This document shows positions 26,328 to 35,515 of a DNA stretch of 64,000 bases, in pieces. The position numbers and the translations under genes were made by a program. Source of the stretch: Pontibacter diazotrophicus (GTDB taxonomy: Bacteria; Bacteroidota; Bacteroidia; Cytophagales; Hymenobacteraceae); NCBI RefSeq assembly GCF_003367245.1, contig NZ_QRGR01000012.1, forward strand, positions 62,001 to 126,000. Reading direction: 5' to 3'. Numbering within the stretch: the first letter of the stretch is position 1; each line of letters starts with the position of its first letter. The notes under the pieces were generated by a model. That model had not been told where the DNA came from. It ran no database searches and saw only the letters and a list, made by a program, of their open reading frames with translations.

Positions 26328-26801
26328 GTAGAATGCTGCAAAGTAAAGCTGTTTTTTGAATATATAAAAACAAACTGTGCTAAAATATACAACTGATACA
26401 AAGAAGGCAGCACAATGTTTTGTAAAGTAGCAGCAAAATAAGCTAAGAAATGAACTCGAAAAGCTTTCGTAATATGAACCTGCAGATAATCATGATACAC
26501 ACATTATGTGGCATTTGCTATGCAAGAAGTGCCACAGACCAACATCCTCTTCCCTCTTATACCTTTTGAAAAAGAAAAGGTTGCTCCTGTGATATATGCT
26601 GTAAATTCTAATTGGTCCCACTATTTCTAAAAGCATCAAACTACTCCTTTGTTATAATGCAAGGAGCAGCACAGTTATATAAAATATTAATTTACTATCT
26701 TTGTATTGTAAGATAAAGTGCTGATGAAGATTCTGTTTATTCTGGCATAATTTTCTCTCATATCAATATTGATTATACAAGTGCCAATAGCCTATTCCAC
26801 A
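26328..26801. other. 474-bp intergenic region between hisL and the DUF2911 gene
   Basis: AT-rich divergent promoter region. It contains a 7-bp inverted repeat TGTGGCA/TGCCACA (26507-26513, 26530-26536) and an exact TATCTTTG box (26696-26703) in plus orientation about 100 bp before the DUF2911 gene. No coding frame is convincing. Confidence 0.5.
26339..26374 (-). promoter_or_regulatory. Weak candidate promoter for hisL-hisGDCB
   Basis: On the minus strand TTTG (26371-26374) is followed after 24 bp by TTACTTTG (26339-26346), one mismatch from TAnnTTTG. The spacing is slightly long and the start would be only about 7 nt before hisL. Confidence 0.3.
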
Positions 26802-27662
26802 ATGAAAAATTATCTCTTCTGTCTGTTCTTATTTTTACTCATAGGCACCTATTCTGCCTCTGCCCAGGTGGTGCTGCCACAGGCCAGCCCGGCGGCTATG
26901 GTGAAGCAGACAATCGGCTTAACAGACATTACTGTCAATTACCACGCTCCTAGTGTGAAAGGCAGAAAGATTTTTGGGGACCTGGTGCCTTATGGCTCTT
27001 TATGGCGGGCTGGTGCCAACGAGGCGACACTTATCACCTTCACTGACGATCTATTTCTGAACCAGGAGCGGGTGCCTGCCGGTACTTATTCCTTTTTCAT
27101 TTTTCCGCAGAGCGACTCTCTCTGGCAGGTGGTGCTGAATAAAGACACGGGCTTATGGGGTCTGGAAGGATATAATGAACTGGATGATGTAGCATATTTA
27201 GAAGTAAAGCCAAAGAAGAATACTTTTCAGGAAACGATGCAGTTTTCCTTCTCTGACCTCAGCGCCAATAAGGGAAAGCTGAACCTGGTGTGGGAAAACA
27301 AAAAAGTAACGCTGAATATTGAGACGGAGGTAGAAAAGAAGGCCCTTGCTAATATAAATGAAGCGCTTGCCAAAGCAGCTCCGGATGACTGGTATATCTG
27401 GGCCCAGTGTGCAGAGTATATGCTCCCACGCAAAGAACATCACCAGAAGGCGCTGGAGTGGATTAACAAATCCATTGCTATTAAAGACAACTTTTTTAAC
27501 AACTGGATCAAAGCGAAGCTTTACGCCTACAACAAAGAGTATAAAATGGCTTCTTCGCTGTCGGCCAAGGCTATCAAATTAGGTACTACTGAGCCTGAAA
27601 GCTATAAAGAGTACGCCAGCCAGATAGAAGGGGCACATAATGATTGGAAGAAGCGGAAGTAG
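26802..27662 (+). CDS. DUF2911 domain protein with signal peptide
   Basis: 286 residues from ATG 26802. Signal peptide about 1-20 (ending ASAQ). The DUF2911 domain (about 25-170) has the characteristic YHAPSVKGRKIFGDLVPYGSLWRAGANEAT and the PAGTYSFF segment. The C-terminal part has helices resembling TPR-like repeats (WYIWAQCAEYML, HHQKALEWINKS). Exported, probably periplasmic; biochemical role unknown. Monocistronic with a strong terminator. Confidence 0.88.
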   Translation: MKNYLFCLFLFLLIGTYSASAQVVLPQASPAAMVKQTIGLTDITVNYHAPSVKGRKIFGDLVPYGSLWRAGANEATLITFTDDLFLNQERVPAGTYSFFIFPQSDSLWQVVLNKDTGLWGLEGYNELDDVAYLEVKPKKNTFQETMQFSFSDLSANKGKLNLVWENKKVTLNIETEVEKKALANINEALAKAAPDDWYIWAQCAEYMLPRKEHHQKALEWINKSIAIKDNFFNNWIKAKLYAYNKEYKMASSLSAKAIKLGTTEPESYKEYASQIEGAHNDWKKRK

Positions 27663-27673
27663 TAATAAGCTGT

Positions 27674-27720
27674 AAAGCAAAAGCGGGAGTTATAGCTTAT
27701 ATGGCTCCCGCTTTTGCTTT
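27674..27720. terminator. Terminator of the DUF2911 gene, possibly bidirectional
   Basis: A perfect 16-bp stem (27674-27689 with 27705-27720) with GC core GCGGGAG is followed by a T-rich tail on the plus strand. It also faces the end of the convergent TonB receptor gene. Confidence 0.85.
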
Positions 27721-27779
27721 TATTATTTTATGGAGCACTTTCTCTTGCAGGAAAGGCTGTTCAGGACTAAATATAGCTG

Positions 27780-30215
27780 TCAGAATTTAGCTACAAACCG
27801 AAGGTTGAGGCGACGACCGGTGAGGAAGTTAGGGATGGCATAGGTCAGGCCGTTCACATCGCTCACATAGGTATAGGACACACGGTTCTTGGCATCTATC
27901 AGGTTCAGCACTTCCAGGCCAATCCACAGGCTCTCCAGTGACACTGCCTTTCGCTCCACCAGCTCACTTTCAAGCACAATGAGCTTTGAGAAGCCGATGT
28001 CTACGCGCTTGTAGGCTTTCCCATCAAACGCATTGCGGTACTCCGGCCGGCGGGGCGGCCCGAAGGGCAAACCACTGCCATACACTAAGTTCAGGTACAT
28101 CCGGATAGTTGGGTTGTCAGGCAGGTGGTCCTGGAAGAAAACTCCGACATTCACCAACTGGTCTGTTGGCCTGCGAAGATAGCCCTGCTCCTGCCGCTCT
28201 GTTACTTCACCCTGGGCATTATAGATGGAAAGAGAGTCGCCTAATACGTTTTCTTTTGTCGTCATCAGCCCCAGGCTTAGCCAGGACTCCGCCCCGGGAA
28301 TGAACTCACCGTTTACACGCACATCAAAACCAGCTGCATAGGCTTTGGCATTGTTGCGGGCATAGTAACGCAGGCGCACATTGTCAATGTCGTATGGGAT
28401 GACGTTGGTCATCCACTTATAGTATGCCTCTGCCGTCAGTTTAAAATCCCGGCCCCAGGACTGGAAGAGATAATCGCTACCGACAATGGCATGAACTGCT
28501 CTCTGAGCTTTGATATCCGGGTTTAACTCCCCTGCAAAATTCCGCAGCTCGCGGTAAAAGGGCGGCTGGTAATATACGCCTAATGCAGCCTTGAAAGAGA
28601 GGTCCGGGTTATGGCGTGTGATAAAGGAATACTGCACACGCGGCGAAATGTTCAGCTCCTGGTTGTAGTCCCAGTAGGTGGCACGGAGGCCGTAGGTGAT
28701 GGTTTTGAGCGAATCCAGTTCGAAGGTATGCTGCACATAGCCGCTGTAGCGGAGGGTGTTCAGGTCGAGCCCCGAACGGAGAAAGTAATTCTGACTGACA
28801 AAATCGGCGGAATCTGAGAAGCCATATTCGGCAAGTTCATCAGAAATATTCTCTGAGCTCACCTTAGCACCAAATTGCAGGTTACTTCGCTGGCTCATAC
28901 GCCAGCTGTTCCGAATTTCGGCTGTACCGATACGGGCCAGTAAGGTATTGCGGGCATTATCGTATTGCGTGCCAAAGCCCAGCTCCTGCTGGCACTCCCC
29001 TATGTTATTGCCGGTGGTGCTCACATCACAAAGGCGGTAATAAGCCTCCACATCACGGAACTCACGCTCCCAGGAATGCACTGCCGAAATGATGACTTCA
29101 GAAACATAATCATCTGAAAAACGGTGGCTCAGGTTCAGGCCCGCCTGGTAAGTGGCATAATCCATCAGTTCCTGTCCCTCAAAGCCAACCGAAAGGCGCA
29201 GCGGTGCCTGCCGCGTTCCAAAGGTTGTTACCTGCGACTCCGGCTCTACGGTAAAATCATTTCGGGCGTAGCTGCCTAAAATGCCTATGGTTGTGCGGCC
29301 ACGGCGAAGGGAGTCTTTAGATAAGTCTATACTTACATAGGCCTGTGCATCTGTGAAGACAGGATTATACTTGCCATCTACCTGCAAGCCCTGCAACAGG
29401 TACTGCCCGTTTTTATGGCGTGCGCCCACCAGGTACGATACTTTTTTGTTTTTAGAGGCCGACTCCAGATGCACCGTACCTCCCGTTAAACCGCCGCTAA
29501 CAGAACCGGCGAACTTCTTTGGTTGCTTATACTGGATGTTAAGGACAGAGGAAAGCTTATCCCCGTACTTCGGCTGCCATCCACCAGATGAGAAGTTAAT
29601 GTTCTCTACCAGATCAGGGTTTACGAAGCTGAGTCCCTCCTGCTGTGCAGCCGTAATCAGGAAGGGCCTGTAGATTTCGATGTTGTTGACATACACCAGG
29701 TTCTCGTCGTAATTCCCCCCCCGCACGGAATAAGTGCTGGAAAGTTCGTTGTTGCTGGTTACACCGGGTAAGGTCACAAGCACTTTATTAAAATCTCCGT
29801 AAGCAGAGGGCAGCGTTTTGATGTCGCGCGGGTCGAGCTTTGTCATGCTTACCTGTTCACGCGTATCGTCACCATTTTTTCCGCGAACGTCCAGCGTTCC
29901 CAAAGCATGGCTGTTGGGTTGCAGTACCAGGTTTAAATTCAGCGTCTCATTTGGCTGCAGTAGCACTGTCTGCTCCAGTTCCAGGTACCCCAAGTACTTT
30001 GCAAGCAGCACGAGCTTTTTTTGGGCCGGCACCCGCAGTTCAAATACGCCACTCCTATTTGTCTGGGTAGCCAGAGAAGTACCCTTCACTGCTATTGTTG
30101 CCAATTCCAGGGACTGGTGCTCCGGGTTCAGGACTTTGCCTGTGATGCGTGCCTGTTGCGCTGAAACTGCCAGGGGTAATAGCAGCAGGATCCACACCGG
30201 CAGGTACTTTAGCAT
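27780..30215 (-). CDS. TonB-dependent receptor with carboxypeptidase-like N-domain
   Basis: 811 residues from ATG 30215; an upstream in-frame extension to 30287 would overlap rpe and lacks signal-peptide character. Signal peptide about 1-20, then a carboxypeptidase-regulatory-like beta-sandwich (ITGKVLNPEHQSLELATIAVKG). A plug domain follows with VRGGNYDENLVYVNNIEIYRP, and a C-terminal 22-strand-type barrel ends in LNLRFVAKF. It imports an unknown ligand across the outer membrane using TonB/ExbBD. No SusD partner is present. It starts 10 bp after rpe. Confidence 0.93.
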   Translation of the reverse strand: MLKYLPVWILLLLPLAVSAQQARITGKVLNPEHQSLELATIAVKGTSLATQTNRSGVFELRVPAQKKLVLLAKYLGYLELEQTVLLQPNETLNLNLVLQPNSHALGTLDVRGKNGDDTREQVSMTKLDPRDIKTLPSAYGDFNKVLVTLPGVTSNNELSSTYSVRGGNYDENLVYVNNIEIYRPFLITAAQQEGLSFVNPDLVENINFSSGGWQPKYGDKLSSVLNIQYKQPKKFAGSVSGGLTGGTVHLESASKNKKVSYLVGARHKNGQYLLQGLQVDGKYNPVFTDAQAYVSIDLSKDSLRRGRTTIGILGSYARNDFTVEPESQVTTFGTRQAPLRLSVGFEGQELMDYATYQAGLNLSHRFSDDYVSEVIISAVHSWEREFRDVEAYYRLCDVSTTGNNIGECQQELGFGTQYDNARNTLLARIGTAEIRNSWRMSQRSNLQFGAKVSSENISDELAEYGFSDSADFVSQNYFLRSGLDLNTLRYSGYVQHTFELDSLKTITYGLRATYWDYNQELNISPRVQYSFITRHNPDLSFKAALGVYYQPPFYRELRNFAGELNPDIKAQRAVHAIVGSDYLFQSWGRDFKLTAEAYYKWMTNVIPYDIDNVRLRYYARNNAKAYAAGFDVRVNGEFIPGAESWLSLGLMTTKENVLGDSLSIYNAQGEVTERQEQGYLRRPTDQLVNVGVFFQDHLPDNPTIRMYLNLVYGSGLPFGPPRRPEYRNAFDGKAYKRVDIGFSKLIVLESELVERKAVSLESLWIGLEVLNLIDAKNRVSYTYVSDVNGLTYAIPNFLTGRRLNLRFVAKF

Positions 30216-30225
30216 CACTGGATAA

Positions 30226-30882
30226 CTAGTTAGCAGAAGATTTAAGATCAGCGATTGTTTGCAGTGGATCAGCGGAGGAGAATACAAAACTTCCTGCCAC
30301 CAGTACGTCAGCCCCTTTCTCTAACAAAAGTGGCGCGTTGTGTTGGTTCACACCGCCATCAATCTCGATAATTGCTTTAGAATTTCGGGATATGATAAGG
30401 TTCTTCAGAATCTCAATCTTGCGATATGTGTTTTCAATAAACTTCTGGCCGCCAAAACCCGGGTTTACCGACATCAGCAACACCATATCGGCATCAGCGA
30501 TAACATCCTCTAACAACTGCACAGAAGTGTGCGGGTTGAGCGCAATACCTGCCTTCGCCCCCGTAGCCTTTATTTGCTGCAGGGTGCGGTGCAGATGCGT
30601 ACAGGCCTCGTAATGAACAGTGATTGTATCGGCACCGGCAGCTCTGAATTGTTCTATGTATTGCGCTGGCTCCACAATCATCAGGTGTACATCCAGTGGT
30701 TTTTGTGCATATCGCCTGATGGCCTCCATCACCGGAAAGCCAAAAGATATGTTGGGCACAAAACGGCCATCCATAATATCGATGTGCAGCCAATCGGCCT
30801 GGCTCTTGTTGAGCATCTCCACCTCAGATTGCAGATTGGCAAAGTCTGAAGCGAGTACAGAAGGGGCAATGAGTGGTTTCAT
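30226..30882 (-). CDS. rpe: Ribulose-phosphate 3-epimerase
   Basis: 218 residues. APSVLASDFANL, HIDIMDGRFVPNISFG, DVHLMI, MSVNPGFGGQKF and IEIDGGVN carry the catalytic Asp pair and metal-binding residues. It interconverts Ru5P and Xu5P in the pentose phosphate pathway. A perfect TACCTTTG box lies immediately upstream of the ATG. The TonB receptor gene follows after 10 bp. Confidence 0.97.
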   Translation of the reverse strand: MKPLIAPSVLASDFANLQSEVEMLNKSQADWLHIDIMDGRFVPNISFGFPVMEAIRRYAQKPLDVHLMIVEPAQYIEQFRAAGADTITVHYEACTHLHRTLQQIKATGAKAGIALNPHTSVQLLEDVIADADMVLLMSVNPGFGGQKFIENTYRKIEILKNLIISRNSKAIIEIDGGVNQHNAPLLLEKGADVLVAGSFVFSSADPLQTIADLKSSAN

Positions 30883-30887
30883 ACCTG

Positions 30888-30895
30888 CAAAGGTA
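30888..30895 (-). promoter_or_regulatory. -7 box TACCTTTG abutting the rpe start
   Basis: Exact TAnnTTTG on the minus strand, 5 bp before the rpe ATG. If used, the transcript would start at or next to the start codon. Confidence 0.4.
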
Positions 30896-30946
30896 AATTT
30901 ATCTTTCTAAAAGGGAGGATAAACAGGTTCTATAACCGGAATATAC

Positions 30947-32620
30947 TTATAATTTCACAAATCTGAGCGTAATTACCCTACTGCCGGAGCGAAGGCGACA
31001 CAAGTACAAACCAGCCTTTAGCTGTTGTGGCTGCAGGTTCAGCGGCTGTTCTTCCCGGGCAGAACGAATAGACTGCCTGTACACCTGCTTCCCGGTTGCA
31101 TCCAGCACCTGTACCTCAACACCTTGTCTCCACCAGTCCTGGCTTAAAGCCAAAATGATAGGCTCATCCTTTACAGGGTTGGAGATATACGCTTTGCCTT
31201 GTAGGGGCAGTTGCGGAAGAGCTGTCAGCACACTGGCATAGTTGGGGATACCATAGCCGATGCTGTCATCCGGAGTAGCGGCCCTACTGCCAATCTGCCG
31301 CAACAGCTGTATCATCTGCATATTGGTTTTGCTATAGTTCGCCTGCCAGAGGCTTGCCACAAAGCCTGCCATGATGGGCGCTGCAAAAGAGGTTCCGTTC
31401 GCCTGCACCACGGCTCCTCCCCTTGTGAGCACATAGGCTCTTTGGCCCAGCGCCACTACATCGGGCTTCACTTGGCCGTCTGCTGTAGGCCCGAAAGAAC
31501 TGAAAGCCGCCTTTATACCCAACGAATCAACGGCTCCGACAGCCAATACAGAATCAGCATCGGCAGGGGCTGAAATATAACGCCAGGCTCTGCTCCCGTC
31601 ATTGCCAGCACTTGCTACCACCAGTATACCGGTTGCAGCGGCGAAGTCTGCGGCCTTAGATGCAAGCGCCGTATTTCCATCAAGGTCATCATAAGTATAA
31701 CTTGTTGAAGGACTGTCGAAGGTGGTATACCCAAGGGATGAATTGATGATATCAGCTCCGGCGCTGTCGGCATATTCCGCAGCCAGCAGCCAGTTTATTT
31801 CTTCGATGTTATGTTCAGAGGCGGCATCCTCAGTACGCAGGAGCAGGTAATTGGCAGCATAAGCCGTGCCTATCATTTTGCCCGGTGCATAAGCGGCCAT
31901 GGTAGAGAGGACGGCGGTGCCATGCGCATCAGCGCCAAATACATTTTGCTGCTTCTGCACAAAGTCAAAGGTGCCTTTCAGCTTGTTGTTCTGAAACAGG
32001 TGCGAAAAAGCCTCCATGGTGTTTACAGCAGGAAAGCCTGCATCAAAAACGGCAATTGTCATCTCCTCTCCGGCATAACCGGCAGCATGCAACTCATCAG
32101 CACCCAACATGTCTACCTGATGATAGGCCAGGCCATAATCACTGCTATCCAAAGAAACTTTGGCAGCAGATGTAAAAGGAGGCGCTTCCGTCTCCTGCTT
32201 CAAATGCTGTTTCTCTTCACCAGAAGTTACAGCTATCCGGTTGAGCACACGAGAGCCTCTGACGTAGGAAAGGGCTTCTACCTCCTGCAATTTCTCGTCT
32301 GTGCATTGCACCACCGCTGCATTAAACCAGCGAGAAGTATACCACACAGTCACATCCAGCGCCTTCAGCCCATCTACGTAAGCAGGATTTACCGGAAGGT
32401 CACGTGGCGTAAGCGGGATATTCTGCCGTTGCCTTCGCTCAATTGCGCTGGGAGACAGAAACTGAAGCGGATTGGAGAGGGAAAAAGGGGTGTCGCTTTT
32501 GTCTGTAAAGTAGATTAAATGCTTCTGCTCCACTGCCTCAGTATCGCCGCCAGTATCCTGCGCCGAAACAGCAGGGATAACAAGCAGAAACAAACTGAAA
32601 AAGAGGAGCAGTTGGCGCAT
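30947..32620 (-). CDS. Subtilisin-like serine peptidase (S8) with type IX secretion sorting tail
   Basis: 557 residues. Signal peptide about 1-20. An N-terminal propeptide-like region precedes the S8 domain with Asp193 (AVFDAGFP), His233 (DAHGTAV), the oxyanion Asn340 (SAGND) and Ser411 (NGTSFAAP). The last about 75 residues have the pattern of a T9SS type A sorting domain (ISNPVKDE ... VLDATGKQVY ... LKAGLYLCRL). It is therefore probably secreted or surface-attached. It starts 3 bp after the lipoprotein gene, which itself overlaps mnmA. Confidence 0.93.
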   Translation of the reverse strand: MRQLLLFFSLFLLVIPAVSAQDTGGDTEAVEQKHLIYFTDKSDTPFSLSNPLQFLSPSAIERRQRQNIPLTPRDLPVNPAYVDGLKALDVTVWYTSRWFNAAVVQCTDEKLQEVEALSYVRGSRVLNRIAVTSGEEKQHLKQETEAPPFTSAAKVSLDSSDYGLAYHQVDMLGADELHAAGYAGEEMTIAVFDAGFPAVNTMEAFSHLFQNNKLKGTFDFVQKQQNVFGADAHGTAVLSTMAAYAPGKMIGTAYAANYLLLRTEDAASEHNIEEINWLLAAEYADSAGADIINSSLGYTTFDSPSTSYTYDDLDGNTALASKAADFAAATGILVVASAGNDGSRAWRYISAPADADSVLAVGAVDSLGIKAAFSSFGPTADGQVKPDVVALGQRAYVLTRGGAVVQANGTSFAAPIMAGFVASLWQANYSKTNMQMIQLLRQIGSRAATPDDSIGYGIPNYASVLTALPQLPLQGKAYISNPVKDEPIILALSQDWWRQGVEVQVLDATGKQVYRQSIRSAREEQPLNLQPQQLKAGLYLCRLRSGSRVITLRFVKL

Positions 32621-32623
32621 AGG

Positions 32624-33376
32624 TTATTCGTTTCCGTAGGAGATTAGCTCTTCGTGGCGCTCGTGGCCCTGCAACTTATAGCCGATGGCATACTCACAAT
32701 CATCTGAATCTGTATCGTTGCAGTAAACAATTCTGGTATAGAGCCTGTACACCATCCCGATATCTTCCGCGTAAATCTCTCTGCGGTTATCATAGCCTAT
32801 CCAACTTTCTGTTGGAGTACCCTGAATAACTGTCACGGTATTAGGGTAAGACTGACCATTGAAGGTAAAAGGCTCTCCTTTAGACTGGTAGGTATAAGAT
32901 TCTTTACTTTCATAATAATCCGCTCTCCTTTCCCCTGGAGTATAACTATCCGCTATCCGATCGTTAAAAGCGTCTCCCAACCAAGACACTCCACCTTTTA
33001 CCGGAAACACCAGTTTTACATACTTCGTGTTGTCCTTTGTGAGTGTCAACATAGTAGGCTGCTTTGCAACAACAAACACAGAGTCTTCCACCCAGGCACT
33101 TCCCTCATCTGGACGTGTTGAACGCACTATCTTGTAGCTATGCGTGTTGGTCTGGTCATAGAAGGTGGTGTCTACTCTTTCTCGCAACTGAAAGCGGGAG
33201 GTATCGCCCACATCGTGCCGATACCTGATGTCCGTCACGTTATAGATGCGGTAATCCCCTACTTCCAGCGGATAGTAGCCGTAGCCCATGGCCTGTGGAT
33301 CAGGATCTTTATACTTGTCCTCGCAGCCGGCTATAAAGCCAGCCAGCACGACCAAAAGCAACAGCGCTTTTCTCAT
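32624..33376 (-). CDS. Hypothetical lipoprotein
   Basis: 250 residues. Signal peptide with lipobox FIAGC (Cys about 18), followed by a beta-rich body with many aromatic and charged residues (YYPLEVGDYRIYNVTDI). No catalytic motif was recognised. It overlaps the mnmA stop by one base (TAATG) and leads by 3 bp into the subtilase gene, suggesting co-translation. It could assist export or folding of the peptidase, but that rests on context only. Confidence 0.78.
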   Translation of the reverse strand: MRKALLLLVVLAGFIAGCEDKYKDPDPQAMGYGYYPLEVGDYRIYNVTDIRYRHDVGDTSRFQLRERVDTTFYDQTNTHSYKIVRSTRPDEGSAWVEDSVFVVAKQPTMLTLTKDNTKYVKLVFPVKGGVSWLGDAFNDRIADSYTPGERRADYYESKESYTYQSKGEPFTFNGQSYPNTVTVIQGTPTESWIGYDNRREIYAEDIGMVYRLYTRIVYCNDTDSDDCEYAIGYKLQGHERHEELISYGNE

Positions 33377-34506
33377 TATTGCAGCACGTCTAGTTTAATA
33401 TAATCCAGGTTATAATTCGACTCAATCCAGCCACCGCCCACTACATCGTCGCCTTCATAGAACACAGCTGCCTGGCCGGGTGCAATGGCGTGTACTCCGC
33501 TCAGAAAGTGCACTTTCATTTTGTCGCCTTCCTGCTCAATAATGGCTTCTGTACCAGCGTCGTTATAACGAACCTTCGTCACCGTCGGGATAGGCTGGTC
33601 GAACAGGTTCTCGTATTTCGACATGCTGAGCTTTCCTACGGTCATTGCATTTTTTGCCAATTCCTCATAGTTTCCCAGCACCACCTGATTCTTATCTTTA
33701 TCGATTCTGGTGACATAAGCAGGAAAGCCTAAAGCTATGCCAAGACCTTTGCGCTGCCCGATGGTGTAAAACGGGTATCCTTCATGTGTGCCCACTACGG
33801 TGCCATCCTCTAACACAAACTGACCACCGGCCACTCGTTCCTCCAGTCCTTCAACACGGCGCTTCAAGAAACCACGGTAATCGTTATCCGGAATAAAGCA
33901 GATTTCATAGGACTCCGGCTTGTTTACCAATTCGGTGAAGCCGCGGTCAAGGGCCATCTGGCGGATTTCAGACTTATGCAGTTTGCCCAGCGGGAAAATA
34001 GTACGGCTCAGGCTCTTTTGCGAGATACCCCAGAGCGCGTATGACTGGTCTTTGTGCTCATCAAGCCCCTTGGAAATAATATAGCGGCCATTCTCCTCAC
34101 GCACATTGGCATAGTGTCCGGTAGCAATAAAATCACAGCCCAGCTGGTCGGCACGGCGCAGCAGCGCGTCCCACTTTATGTGCGTATTGCACAGCACACA
34201 CGGGTTTGGCGTCCGACCGGCAATGTACTCCTCCGTGAAATGGTTGATAACGTAGTCACCAAACTCCTCGCGGATATCAATAATATAATGCGGGAAACCT
34301 AATTGAACGGCAATGTTACGGGCATCGTTAATAGAGTCGAGGCTGCAGCAGCCGGTTTCTTTCTTGCTGGCACCGCTGGAAGCATAGTCCCAGGTCTTCA
34401 TTGTCATCCCCACTACCTCGTAGCCCTGCTCATGCAGCATCACAGCAGCCACCGAACTATCGATGCCGCCGCTCATGGCTACTAATACCCTTCCTTTGTT
34501 ACTCAT
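33376..34506 (-). CDS. mnmA: tRNA-specific 2-thiouridylase
   Basis: 376 residues. PP-loop SGGIDS (12-17), catalytic Cys103 in NPCVLCNTHIKW and Cys203 in SYEICFIPD, and GQRKGLGIALG. It thiolates U34 of Lys, Glu and Gln tRNAs using sulfur relayed from a cysteine desulfurase. Two further Cys (ETGCC, about 53-54) lie in the ATPase domain. First gene of a three-gene run with the lipoprotein and the subtilase. A TATATTTG box lies at 34549-34556. Confidence 0.97.
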   Translation of the reverse strand: MSNKGRVLVAMSGGIDSSVAAVMLHEQGYEVVGMTMKTWDYASSGASKKETGCCSLDSINDARNIAVQLGFPHYIIDIREEFGDYVINHFTEEYIAGRTPNPCVLCNTHIKWDALLRRADQLGCDFIATGHYANVREENGRYIISKGLDEHKDQSYALWGISQKSLSRTIFPLGKLHKSEIRQMALDRGFTELVNKPESYEICFIPDNDYRGFLKRRVEGLEERVAGGQFVLEDGTVVGTHEGYPFYTIGQRKGLGIALGFPAYVTRIDKDKNQVVLGNYEELAKNAMTVGKLSMSKYENLFDQPIPTVTKVRYNDAGTEAIIEQEGDKMKVHFLSGVHAIAPGQAAVFYEGDDVVGGGWIESNYNLDYIKLDVLQ

Positions 34507-34548
34507 CTATATAAAAAGTGTATTTCTGCTTAAAAATTTTAATTAATG

Positions 34549-34556
34549 CAAATATA
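34549..34556 (-). promoter_or_regulatory. -7 box TATATTTG upstream of mnmA
   Basis: Exact TAnnTTTG on the minus strand about 43 bp before the mnmA ATG; no matching TTG upstream was seen. Confidence 0.45.
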
Positions 34557-34746
34557 GCAACAACAAGAGAGTTATAAAGATTCAGGATAGTAAATAATCC
34601 AGGTCCGAAAGGGTATCAACAGACATAAACCCATCCCAATATAGAAAAAAAGCGTAAAAAGTTGGCATGGTTAAGTAAATGGCTTTTACTTTGAATGACA
34701 ATACAGCCAAAGAAGACTTTATATAAAACACAAAAAATAATCAAAC

Positions 34747-35370
34747 ATGGGCTTACGTACCTCTGTGATAGTGAATGGCATTAATAATTTAAGTGATGCA
34801 CGCTACTGCGCCGGCATGGGCGTAGACATCATCGGCTTTAACCTGAAACTGGACGATCCGGAGCGCGTAAAGCCTGAAACGCTGAAGGAAATTACCGGTT
34901 GGGTGTCCGGTGTGCAGATAGCGGGCGAGTTTACCCGCGCGAAGCCGGAAATTATCAATGACATGTCGGAAGAGTTTGGGCTCAACTACATACAGCTGGA
35001 CACGCCTTACCTGATAGATGAAATCGAAGAGATATCACGCCCGGTGATTCAAAAAATATTCATCAACAAGGACACGGTAGAGAGTGAGCTTTTAGAGATG
35101 ATGGAGCTTTACAGCCCGGTGGTGCATGCTTTCATCGTGTATTCTGATGACTTCCAGAAAGTAGATGAAACCAATGTAAAGTTTCTAAAAAGCATTGCCA
35201 AAGAATACAATGTGTACATTGGTTTTGGTATAGACAAAGATAACATTTCGCATACCCTCGATAAAATTAAACCGGCCGGCATAGGCCTGCAGGGTGGCCA
35301 TGAGATTAAGCCAGGCCTGAAAGACTTTGATGAGCTGCAGGAAATTTTTGAAGAAATAGAAGAAGCATAG
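34747..35370 (+). CDS. TrpF-like (beta/alpha)8 barrel protein lacking catalytic residues
   Basis: 207 residues. The N-terminal NGINNLSDARYCAGMGVDIIGFN aligns with the TrpF start (KVCGI...DA....GAD..GF). The C-terminal GIGLQGGHEIKPGLKDFDEL resembles the TrpF phosphate-loop end. The general-base Cys is Asn10, and no DTKG-type general-acid segment is visible. The real trpF at 14.2 kb keeps both residues. It is probably a repurposed barrel, not an isomerase. It stands alone between divergent mnmA and an esterase gene, so context gives no function. Confidence 0.75.
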   Translation: MGLRTSVIVNGINNLSDARYCAGMGVDIIGFNLKLDDPERVKPETLKEITGWVSGVQIAGEFTRAKPEIINDMSEEFGLNYIQLDTPYLIDEIEEISRPVIQKIFINKDTVESELLEMMELYSPVVHAFIVYSDDFQKVDETNVKFLKSIAKEYNVYIGFGIDKDNISHTLDKIKPAGIGLQGGHEIKPGLKDFDELQEIFEEIEEA

Positions 35371-35515
35371 GTGCAGTAACTGGGCTTCCTATTACTGTCT
35401 TATCTTTAATTTATGGCTCAATATTGTTAGCTTCTTTTGTTTAGCGCCAATTCTCTTGTTCAACTAAGAACTTCGGAACCAGGCATCTGTCATGTTTATA
35501 TAAAGCATAAGTTCT

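Noticed and set aside
27780..30215. SusCD-type polysaccharide utilisation locus
   Set aside because: The TonB receptor has no adjacent SusD-like gene or glycoside hydrolases; it lies with rpe.
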